29,298 nucleotides of DNA. It comes from JBHEKP01 sp041859375. GTDB lineage: Bacteria; Hydrogenedentota; Hydrogenedentia; Hydrogenedentales; CAITNO01. Made by a program: the position numbers and the translations under genes. The stretch covers positions 1 through 29,298 of the forward strand of contig JBHEKP010000055.1 of assembly GCA_041859375.1 (NCBI GenBank), read 5' to 3'. Shown here one piece after another: positions 8,074 to 14,715 of this stretch (position 1 is the first letter of the stretch; every line of letters starts with the position of its first letter). The notes beneath the pieces were generated by a model. The model was not told where the DNA came from and did no database searches. It saw only the letters and a program-made list of their open reading frames with translations.

Positions 8074-10134
8074 CTAGCTGGCGAAGAAGGGGGCAAGCAC
8101 CAGGGCGATGACGCACATGAGCTTGATCAGGATGTTGATGGAGGGGCCGACGGTGTCCTTGAGCGGATCGCCGACGGTGTCGCCCACCACGGCCGCCTTG
8201 TGCGCATCGGAGCCCTTGCCGCCGAAGTGGCCCTCTTCAATGTACTTCTTGGCGTTGTCCATGGCGCCGCCGGAGTTGGCGGTCTGGATGCCGAGCATCA
8301 CGCCCGTGGCAATCGCGCCGACGAGCATGCCGGCGAGGCCGCCCGCGCCGAGGGTCAGGCCGATGACGACGGGGAACACGATGGCCATGCCGCCGGGAAG
8401 CAGCATGCCGCGGATGGCGCCCTGGGTGGCGATGGCGACGCAGCGCGCGCTGTCGGGGTGGACGCCATCCTTGCCTTCCTTGAGTCCGGGGATCTCGCGG
8501 AACTGGCGGCGCACTTCCTGGATCATCGTGTCGGCGCAGGCGCCGACCGCGTTGAACAGCTTGGAGGAGAAGTAGAAGGGCATCATCGCGCCGATGAGCA
8601 GGCCGGCGAGAATCTTGGGATCGGAGATGTTGACGTGGTCCAGCTTTGCCGCCAGGATGAAGGCGCTCACAAGGCCGATGGCCGCGAAGGCGGCGGAGCC
8701 GATGGCGAAGCCCTTGCCGATGGCCGCCGTGGTGTTGCCCACCGCGTCCAGGTTGTCGGTGATCTTGCGGACCTTCGGATCAAGGTGCGCCATTTCGGCG
8801 ATGCCGCCCGCGTTGTCCGCGATGGGGCCGTAGGCGTCGACCGCCACGACCATGCCGGTGGTGGCGAGCATGCCCAGCGCGGCGATGGCCACGCCGTAGA
8901 TGCCGGCGAAGTGGTACGCGCCGACGACGGCGATGGCAAGCACGACAACCGGAAGGCCCGTGGAGGCCATGCCGACCGCGGTGCCGTCCGTGACCGCGAT
9001 GGCGGGGCCGGTCTGGGCGCGTTCGGCAAGACGCCGCACGGGGGTGTACTTGCCGGAGGTGTAGTACTCGGACACGAAGCCGACGACCATGCCGGAGATC
9101 ACGCCGATGATGCACGCGATGGCCGGGCCGAACTTGCCGTATTCCACGCCCTCAACGGAGAAGGGCTGGCCGACCGCGGCGGAGTAGACCACCACGCCGA
9201 GGGCGGCGAGGATGGCGCTCACGTAGGTGCCCATCATCAGGGCGCTCTGCGGGTTGTTCTTGGCGAAAATCTTGACGTACAGCACGCCGATAATCGAGGC
9301 GAAAATGCCGAGGGCCGCCGTCACGAAGGGGAACGCGCGGAGGTATTCGGCGCCGGGCGTGCCCGCGCCCATGGCGAGGCTCACCGTGGCGGCCACCGCA
9401 AGCGCGGCGATGATGGACTCGACGTAGGACTCGAGCAGGTCGGCGCCGAGGCCGGCCACGTCGCCCACGTTGTCGCCCACGTTGTCTGCGATGACGGCGG
9501 GGTTGCGCGGATCGTCCTCGGGGATGCCCGCCTCAACCTTGCCCACCAGGTCCGCGCCCATGTCCGCGCCCTTGGTGAAGATGCCGCCGCCCGAGCGGGC
9601 GAAGAGGGCCACCAGCGAGGCGCCCATGGCGTAGCCGTTCACGATGTTCGCGTCGCCGTCGAACATTTTGTAGACGATGATAAGGCCGAGGAGCGCGATG
9701 CCGACCACGCCCATGCCCATCACTGCGCCGCCGGAAATGGCGATGGCGAGGGCTTGTTTCACGCCGTCGGACTCGCCGCCGGACTCTGCCGCCGCCGCGG
9801 TGCGCGCGTTGGAGCGCGTGGCGATGTACATGCCGAGCACGCCCGCGCAGCAGGACGCGATCGCGCCGCACACGAAGGCGACGCCCGTCTTCCAGCCGAG
9901 GGTGTTTTCAGGCGTCAGAATGCCGACGACGATGAAAAGGACGAAAATAACCGCCACGAAACTGAACACCCAGGTGTACTCGCGCTTGAGGAACGCCGCC
10001 GCGCCGATCTGGACCTGGCGCGACAGGAACACCATGCGCTCGTTGCCCTGGGGCTTGCCGAGGACGTACTTGATGAGGTACGCCACGAACAGCAGCGCGG
10101 CTATCGCTGCCACTCCCGAAATCTTGAGGAACAT
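8074..10134 (-). CDS. hppA: K+-dependent membrane-bound cation-pumping pyrophosphatase
   Basis: This integral membrane pump hydrolyses pyrophosphate to drive H+ and/or Na+ out of the cytoplasm. The 686-aa product has the family's many membrane spans. The catalytic loops are GADMGADLVGKVEAGIPEDD (189-208), ADNVGDNVGDVAG (217-228) and VGDTVGDPLKDTVGP near the C terminus. GNTTAAIGKG carries Ala470 and Gly473 at the positions that mark the K+-dependent subfamily; K+-independent enzymes have Lys/Thr there. The DLLESYVES segment has glutamates at 235 and 239, one helix turn apart, at the site linked to ion choice. The ATG at 10134 is chosen over the TTG two codons earlier because the AGGAAGGAG Shine-Dalgarno is about 8 bases from ATG and only 3 from TTG. 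The gene ends at a strong terminator. H+ versus Na+ specificity is not settled. Confidence 0.96.
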   Translation of the reverse strand: MFLKISGVAAIAALLFVAYLIKYVLGKPQGNERMVFLSRQVQIGAAAFLKREYTWVFSFVAVIFVLFIVVGILTPENTLGWKTGVAFVCGAIASCCAGVLGMYIATRSNARTAAAAESGGESDGVKQALAIAISGGAVMGMGVVGIALLGLIIVYKMFDGDANIVNGYAMGASLVALFARSGGGIFTKGADMGADLVGKVEAGIPEDDPRNPAVIADNVGDNVGDVAGLGADLLESYVESIIAALAVAATVSLAMGAGTPGAEYLRAFPFVTAALGIFASIIGVLYVKIFAKNNPQSALMMGTYVSAILAALGVVVYSAAVGQPFSVEGVEYGKFGPAIACIIGVISGMVVGFVSEYYTSGKYTPVRRLAERAQTGPAIAVTDGTAVGMASTGLPVVVLAIAVVGAYHFAGIYGVAIAALGMLATTGMVVAVDAYGPIADNAGGIAEMAHLDPKVRKITDNLDAVGNTTAAIGKGFAIGSAAFAAIGLVSAFILAAKLDHVNISDPKILAGLLIGAMMPFYFSSKLFNAVGACADTMIQEVRRQFREIPGLKEGKDGVHPDSARCVAIATQGAIRGMLLPGGMAIVFPVVIGLTLGAGGLAGMLVGAIATGVMLGIQTANSGGAMDNAKKYIEEGHFGGKGSDAHKAAVVGDTVGDPLKDTVGPSINILIKLMCVIALVLAPFFAS

Positions 10135-10249
10135 GTTCAAAACTCCTTCCTGTTGGTTGACTGGGAACGTTTGTCCGGAAGCGCCCGGCTTGGCGGATCC
10201 GCTCTTTTATCATGCTCCGGTCCCGGGGACCGGCCTCGCAACACAACCC

Positions 10250-10990
10250 TTATCCGAACAACACACCCTCGGCGGCCAGCGCCTCGCGGGCGGCGTTCTG
10301 CTCGGCCTCCTTCTTCGAACGGCCCCGGCCCCGGCCCGCGGCCGCGCCGCGGACGTAGACCTCGACCTCAAACTCCTTGAGGTGGTCGGGACCCTCCGAC
10401 CGGATTACCTCAAACCTCGGCAGGCCCACATGGCCGGCCTGGCAAAGGTTCTGCAGGCGCGACTTGTAGTCCCAGACGCGGTTTGACGCGCCCGACTGCA
10501 AAAACTCGCCCTCGAACACCCGCGCCACAAACTCCCGCGCCGCCACCCAGCCGCAGTCCAGGTAGACCGCCGCGATGAGGGCCTCCATGCAGTCCGCCGC
10601 AAGGGAGGCCCGGCGGCGTCCGCCGCAGGCCTCCTCGCCCCGGCCCAGCAGTATGAGGGGCTCTATGCCCAGTTCATGGGCCACCCGCGCCACGCTGTGC
10701 CGGTTCACCATCCCGGCGCGCATCCGGCTGTATTCGCCGGGTGTCCTGCCGGGGACGTGGGTGAACAGGTGATGGGCCACCGCAAGTCCGAGAACCGCGT
10801 CACCGAGGAACTCCAGGGACTCATAGTCCCCGCCCCCGGTGCCGGTTGACTCGGCCACGCTGGAGGCGTGGGTCAGCGCCTGGTCGTAAAATGCCACATT
10901 GGACATTGGTATGCCCAAGCGTTCGGCCAGACCCCGCAGGGCCGCCTCCCGTTCCGGTTCACAGGCATAGTTGCACACCAAGTCGTCCAT
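10250..10990 (-). CDS. rnc: Ribonuclease III
   Basis: This is an endoribonuclease that cuts double-stranded RNA in rRNA processing and mRNA control. The 246-aa product has the signature YESLEFLGDAVL (56-67). Catalytic acidic residues are near Asp64 and in ADCMEALIA (Asp133, Glu136). A dsRNA-binding domain at about 172-243 includes DYKSRLQNL and the SKKEAEQNAAREAL helix. The length is slightly above the usual 220-230 aa because of an extended N terminus and a Gly/Arg-rich loop near 215-225. The ATG at 10990 has no strong Shine-Dalgarno; a promoter lies just upstream. It follows acpP but is separated from it by a terminator, and no fabF lies between them as in many genomes. hppA follows about 115 bases downstream on the same strand. 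Confidence 0.95.
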   Translation of the reverse strand: MDDLVCNYACEPEREAALRGLAERLGIPMSNVAFYDQALTHASSVAESTGTGGGDYESLEFLGDAVLGLAVAHHLFTHVPGRTPGEYSRMRAGMVNRHSVARVAHELGIEPLILLGRGEEACGGRRRASLAADCMEALIAAVYLDCGWVAAREFVARVFEGEFLQSGASNRVWDYKSRLQNLCQAGHVGLPRFEVIRSEGPDHLKEFEVEVYVRGAAAGRGRGRSKKEAEQNAAREALAAEGVLFG

Positions 10991-11027
10991 GGCATTGTAA
11001 TTCGGATGACGCTTTACTACGGTGGGA

Positions 11028-11057
11028 ATGGTAGCGAATTCCGGGGGATCATTTCAA
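11028..11057 (-). promoter_or_regulatory. Likely rnc promoter
   Basis: The minus strand shows TTGAAA (11057-11052), 18 bases, then TACCAT (11033-11028). The predicted start is about 30 bases before the rnc ATG. The match is moderate, but it sits correctly downstream of the acpP terminator. Confidence 0.4.
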
Positions 11058-11131
11058 TTTTTGCCACCCCGGCGCGGCATTTGCCCGGTTTTGCGCCTGT
11101 TTTTTCGCATTATTTTGCGATTTTCCCCCCC

Positions 11132-11170
11132 AAAAAAATCCCAGCCAATCCCCGGAGGGGAAGGGCTGGG
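11132..11170 (-). terminator. Rho-independent terminator of acpP
   Basis: On the minus strand, CCCAGCC (11170-11164) pairs with GGCTGGG (11146-11140), with a nested TCCCC/GGGGA stem inside the loop. It is followed by ATTTTTTTG. It lies about 50 bases after the acpP stop. Confidence 0.8.
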
Positions 11171-11218
11171 CATGCGTAAAAAGTGGACACCCGGAGGGGG
11201 CGTCTCCGTGGTAACCGC

Positions 11219-11458
11219 CTAGACGCGGGCCTTGATGTACTTGATGGCGTCGCCAACGGTCTGGATGTTGTTGGCCTCGTCGTCTATCTCAAGGTTGAAC
11301 TCCTCCTCAAGCGCCATGATGATTTCCGTGGTGTCGAGGGAGTCCGCGCCCAAATCGTCCATGATGCGGGCGTCGTCGGAAAGCTCCTCCATCTTGCGAT
11401 CAAGCCGGTCCGCGATGATTTCTTTGACGCGGCGGATCACATCGTCTTCATTGGCCAT
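11219..11458 (-). CDS. acpP: Acyl carrier protein
   Basis: This small acidic carrier holds growing acyl chains on a phosphopantetheine arm in fatty-acid synthesis. The 79-aa product matches the standard length. The attachment serine is Ser40 in GADSLD, and the flanking helices (VKEIIADRLD, IIMALEEEFNLEI, VGDAIKYI) are typical. The ATG at 11458 has GGGAG 8 bases upstream. It has its own promoter (TATACT) and terminator, so it appears to be expressed on its own at high level rather than from a fab operon. Longer readings upstream in the same frame are not supported. Confidence 0.96.
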   Translation of the reverse strand: MANEDDVIRRVKEIIADRLDRKMEELSDDARIMDDLGADSLDTTEIIMALEEEFNLEIDDEANNIQTVGDAIKYIKARV

Positions 11459-11516
11459 TGTGAACACTCCCTTGTTGTGGCCCGGCTTGGCACGCCGGGC
11501 GGTTTTCAGGGCCGCA

Positions 11517-11545
11517 AGTATACCCCCGCGGCCTTTTGGCTGCAA
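11517..11545 (-). promoter_or_regulatory. acpP promoter
   Basis: The minus strand carries TTGCAG (11545-11540), 17 bases, then TATACT (11522-11517). The leader is about 50 bases and contains a 7-bp hairpin (11480-11500). A second weaker candidate, CATAAT at 11632-11627, lies further upstream. Confidence 0.6.
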
Positions 11546-11690
11546 CCCGTTTACCCCCGGCCGCGCATTCTGTTTCAGGCCGGAGCGCCTCCACCCCCGG
11601 TTCGGGGGGCGGCTGCGGCGGAGCGCATTATGGCACATTCCCGCTGGTTGCGCAAAATTGTTATACACCAAACGGTATGGTGCGTGCCGA

Positions 11691-12392
11691 TTATTCCCCG
11701 GTGCCGGTGTGACGGCGGATTCCACCACCTCCTCCGCCGGTTTCGGTTCCGGCGGCGCGGGCAAAGAGGTTGCAGGCCAGGTAATAGAGGGGGTAGCACA
11801 GCCAGGCGTTGGCCGCGCCGCCGCCGGCGTATTTCCAGCGGGCCACAAAGATGTCGGAGATGAAAAAGAGCGCCGCCGCCGGGAGCAGCAGGCGGTTGCC
11901 GCCCGCATGCGCCACGGCGCAGGCCAGCATCACGGTGATGACCAGCACATAGCCCCCAATCAGGGGGCGGTCGCCTGGCGGCACCAGGGGCCAGAGCCAC
12001 GGCAGCACGAGGCCGGACAGCACCGCCACGGGAACAACCACGGGTCCGCGCCGCCGCCACGCGCCCCCCGGGGCCATGGCCGCGATGAAACAGAGATGCC
12101 CCGCGAGAAAGGCGGCGGCCCCGGCCGCGAAGGCGGACGGACCGAGCAAATCCCCCAGAAAACAGCAAAACAGCCCCGCAAAAAGCCCCCTTCCGAACCA
12201 GTGCCGCCCCGCGCCCGCCACTGCGGCGGCCAGCAGGAAGCCGCCCGAAGCGGCGGCGGTGAGCGCCATGGACAGCGCGCCGGGCGCGCCCGCCGCCCTG
12301 GCCGCGACCATTGAAAGTGCCGCCGCCATGGAGGCCGCGCTGATGAACACGGCGTGTCCGCGCGCGGCGCGGAATGGTGTTTCCTGTTCCAT
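11691..12392 (-). CDS. YhhN/TMEM86-family integral membrane protein (putative lysoplasmalogenase)
   Basis: The 233-aa product is almost entirely hydrophobic, with about eight predicted membrane helices, as in the YhhN family. Conserved family-like features are CFLGDLLG (near 90) and the C-terminal FFISDIFVARWKY block, where the acidic residues sit at the membrane face. Characterised relatives such as TMEM86B hydrolyse lysoplasmalogens; bacterial roles are mostly unknown. The ATG at 12392 has only a weak GGTGG Shine-Dalgarno. The upstream region is short because the divergent symporter gene begins 75 bases away. The C-terminal tail (GTETGGGGGGIRRH) is low-complexity. Confidence 0.7.
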   Translation of the reverse strand: MEQETPFRAARGHAVFISAASMAAALSMVAARAAGAPGALSMALTAAASGGFLLAAAVAGAGRHWFGRGLFAGLFCCFLGDLLGPSAFAAGAAAFLAGHLCFIAAMAPGGAWRRRGPVVVPVAVLSGLVLPWLWPLVPPGDRPLIGGYVLVITVMLACAVAHAGGNRLLLPAAALFFISDIFVARWKYAGGGAANAWLCYPLYYLACNLFARAAGTETGGGGGGIRRHTGTGE

Positions 12393-12467
12393 GCCACCAC
12401 ACTGCCACAGCGGCGGCTTGCGCGGCAAGGCCGCATCCGCGTTATCATCCGGGGCAAAGGAGCGCAC

Positions 12468-13862
12468 ATGAACGGAAAAACGGCGGCCCTTGCATCGATC
12501 ACCGCGCTGGCGCTGTGCCTGGGCGCGGCCTCCCGGTGGCCGTTGGCGGACTCGGGCGCGGTGCTGTGGGCGCTGTTCCACGCCGCCTTTCTCGCCGCCG
12601 CCATGGCCGCCGCCTTTCTGGCGCTTCCGCGGTTCTTCTCTCTGCCGGTCCAAATTTTCATTGCCATGGTGGCGGGCGTGGCCGCCGGGGCGGTGTTCCG
12701 GCATTTCGGGGACGCCCCCTTTCTCAGCGACTATCTGGGCATTTTCGGAAAACTGTTCATCCTCCTGCTGACCGTTGTGATAGTGCCGCTGATCTTCGTG
12801 TCCGTGCTGAACGGCACGGCGGGGGTGGGCGATGTGCGGCGGCTGGGCCCGCTGGGGGTGAAGACCCTGCTCTATTACCTGCTTACCACCTGCGTGGCGG
12901 TGCTCATCGGCCTGGCGCTTGTGAACCTGCTCCGGCCGGGCGAGGGCCGGGAGGGCCTGGTGTCGTCGGCAGCCACGCAGGCGGCGGCGGAGAAGGGCGC
13001 GGGCCTGGGCCGCATCATCCAGGAGGAGGCCCTCCCGGCGGTGATTAAGAACCCGGTCATGGCGGGGCAGAACCCGCTGGCGGTCATTTTTTTCGCCGTT
13101 ATCCTCGGCGCGGCGCTGGCCGCCGGAGGCGCGCAGGCAAAGCCCGCGCTGGAGGTTTTCGCCGCGCTGGACCGGGCGCTCACCCTCATCATTCTTGCGG
13201 TGATGAGGCTGGCGCCGCTGGGCGTGTTCGCGCTCATGTCCCGCGCCATCGCGGAGCTGGGCGTGGAATACGTGCTGACCCTGGGGCAATACTGCCTCAC
13301 GGTCATGCTCGGCCTGGTGCTGCACTTCTGCCTGCTGACCCTGGTTGTCTGCCCGCTGCTGGGGCGCATGCCCGCGCGGCGCTTCCTGCGGGGCATGTTC
13401 CCGGCCTTTGAGGTGGCCTTCAGCACCTCCTCCAGCAGCGCCACCCTGCCCGTGACCATGCGCTGCGTGACCGAACGCCTGGGTGTGGACAAAAACATCA
13501 GCAGTTTCATGCTGCCGCTGGGCGCGACGGTGAACATGGACGGCACCGCGCTGTACCTGTCCGTGGCCAGCCTCTTTGTGGCGCAGGTTTACGGGCTGGA
13601 CCTGTCCGTGCAGGCCCAGTTCATGGTGTTCCTCACCGCCGTGCTGGCCTCCATCGGCACGGCGGGCATCCCCGGCGCGAGCCTGGGGCTGATGGGGATC
13701 ATATTCACGGCGGCGGGCATTCCGGCGGAGGGGATTGGCATCGTCATCGGCGTGGACCGCCTGCTCGACATGAGCCGGACCGTGGTCAACATCACCGGCG
13801 ACGCCGTCGGCGCGGTGGTGGTGGCCCGGGGCGGGGACGGCGGGGCGGACGGGTCCGCCTAG
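12468..13862 (+). CDS. Na+/H+:dicarboxylate (DAACS) symporter, acidic substrate
   Basis: This secondary transporter of the inner membrane imports acidic amino acids or C4-dicarboxylates with cations. The 464-aa product carries the hallmark motifs: the serine-rich re-entrant loop STSSSSATLP (319-328), NMDGT (356-360) for cation coupling, and DRLLDMSRTVVNITGD (430-445). In the last, Asp434, Arg437, Thr438 and Asn441 align with GltPh Asp394, Arg397, Thr398 and Asn401. The arginine indicates an acidic substrate. The N terminus is longer than in GltPh, with two extra hydrophobic segments (about 5-60). The ATG at 12468 is chosen for its AAAGGAG Shine-Dalgarno 5 bases away. It diverges from the YhhN-family gene, and its TAG stop overlaps the stop of the 32-aa gene on the other strand. 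Confidence 0.93.
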   Translation: MNGKTAALASITALALCLGAASRWPLADSGAVLWALFHAAFLAAAMAAAFLALPRFFSLPVQIFIAMVAGVAAGAVFRHFGDAPFLSDYLGIFGKLFILLLTVVIVPLIFVSVLNGTAGVGDVRRLGPLGVKTLLYYLLTTCVAVLIGLALVNLLRPGEGREGLVSSAATQAAAEKGAGLGRIIQEEALPAVIKNPVMAGQNPLAVIFFAVILGAALAAGGAQAKPALEVFAALDRALTLIILAVMRLAPLGVFALMSRAIAELGVEYVLTLGQYCLTVMLGLVLHFCLLTLVVCPLLGRMPARRFLRGMFPAFEVAFSTSSSSATLPVTMRCVTERLGVDKNISSFMLPLGATVNMDGTALYLSVASLFVAQVYGLDLSVQAQFMVFLTAVLASIGTAGIPGASLGLMGIIFTAAGIPAEGIGIVIGVDRLLDMSRTVVNITGDAVGAVVVARGGDGGADGSA

Positions 13863-13957
13863 CCGCGGATCTTCAGCACCACCACCACGATGACGAAGGG
13901 GATCAGCGCTATCAGCATCCACTTGTTCTGCACGGCAAACTGAATCACGTCGCTCAT
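13859..13957 (-). CDS. Tiny single-span membrane protein (32 aa)
   Basis: The product is MSDVIQFAVQNKWM followed by a hydrophobic helix (LIALIPFVIVVVVL) and a short basic tail (KIRG). This is a typical bacterial micro-membrane protein with its C terminus probably on the cytoplasmic side. The ATG at 13957 has AAGGA 8 bases upstream. It begins 19 bases after the 190-aa membrane protein gene, so the two are probably co-transcribed and may interact. Its TAG stop shares the palindrome CTAG with the stop of the convergent symporter. The function is unknown. Confidence 0.5.
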   Translation of the reverse strand: MSDVIQFAVQNKWMLIALIPFVIVVVVLKIRG

Positions 13958-13976
13958 CAGAGAATCCTTCGGGCGC

Positions 13977-14549
13977 TTAGCGCATTCCCGGCGGCATGCG
14001 CAGCATGTACGCCGCCGCCGCCGCCACGGTTCCAAGAAACAACCCAATCAGGCAGAGCCACCTGTTCTTCGGCTCGTCGTTGCGCGTCATGCCGTAGACC
14101 GACCAGAAAATCGTGCTGCCCCCCAGGAACATGATGCCGTAGGAGAACCACGGCTGGTGCATGGCCATGGCCGACCGGAAAAACACCGGCAGCAGCAGCA
14201 GCACGGACAGCCCCCCGGTGAACAGGGCCTGGAGCCACACGGGCGTGCCCTTGGGCGCGCTTTCGGTGAGCACCCGGAAGGACATCCCGTCCACGTTCCG
14301 CGTGCGCGGTTTCGGCACCTCGTCCCCGTCCATCGTGCCCAGCACGTCGGAGAAGTCCCGCTCCAGCAGGTCGCCGTCGGAAACGCCGGAGAAATCCCCA
14401 AAGCCGGTTCCGCCCGCGGGGGGCGGGCCGGTTCCCGCGCCCTCGGGCAGGTCGCCCAGTTCTTTTATCAGCGACTGGAAGCTCAGCGCCTCGCGGGCCG
14501 CCGACTGTTCCAGCAGTTTCTTCGCCTTCAGCGGATCATGCTCTTCCAC
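13977..14549 (-). CDS. Uncharacterised membrane protein with three C-terminal spans (190 aa)
   Basis: I do not recognise the family. The N-terminal half (1-100) is soluble, acidic and Gly/Pro-rich, with a predicted helix (LKAKKLLEQSAAREALSFQS) and disordered linker. The C-terminal half has three membrane helices at about 103-125, 134-153 and 163-183, separated by short loops such as TRNDEPKNR. The start is GTG at 14549, supported by AGGAAGG 7 bases upstream. The 32-aa membrane protein gene follows closely. It lies divergent to the M16 peptidase gene. Confidence 0.65.
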   Translation of the reverse strand: MEEHDPLKAKKLLEQSAAREALSFQSLIKELGDLPEGAGTGPPPAGGTGFGDFSGVSDGDLLERDFSDVLGTMDGDEVPKPRTRNVDGMSFRVLTESAPKGTPVWLQALFTGGLSVLLLLPVFFRSAMAMHQPWFSYGIMFLGGSTIFWSVYGMTRNDEPKNRWLCLIGLFLGTVAAAAAYMLRMPPGMR

Positions 14550-14668
14550 GTGTTCGCCTTCCTGTAAACAACTCGCCTACCCCCATGTTACCCGAGTTTT
14601 TTGTGTTTCGGCAAACCGCCGGTGCGGCGGCGGCGGAATGCCGGATGCCCCCGGCCTGTTTTTTCCAT

Positions 14669-14674
14669 TACAAT
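14669..14674 (+). promoter_or_regulatory. Possible -10 element of the M16 peptidase gene
   Basis: TACAAT lies about 42 bases before the start codon. The -35 region is poor, so this is tentative. Confidence 0.3.
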
Positions 14675-14715
14675 AGTCGCCGGGGGCGTGCGGCCCCGTT
14701 TTCGGAGGAGACACC

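Noticed and set aside
10217..10233. Perfect hairpin CCGGTCCC-C-GGGACCGG between rnc and hppA, considered as a terminator
   Set aside because: It has a one-base loop and no T-tract on either strand. It is a palindrome of unknown meaning rather than a supported terminator.
8065..10380. A 771-codon plus-strand open frame opposite hppA
   Set aside because: It lies antisense to a clear pyrophosphatase, is dominated by His, Gly, Ala, Asp and Glu in low-complexity order, and shows no family. It is a shadow of G+C-rich codon use.
11691..13922. A 743-codon minus-strand frame across the symporter and YhhN genes
   Set aside because: Only its last 233 codons form the YhhN-family protein. The part opposite the symporter is His/Gln/Arg-rich shadow sequence without a start signal.
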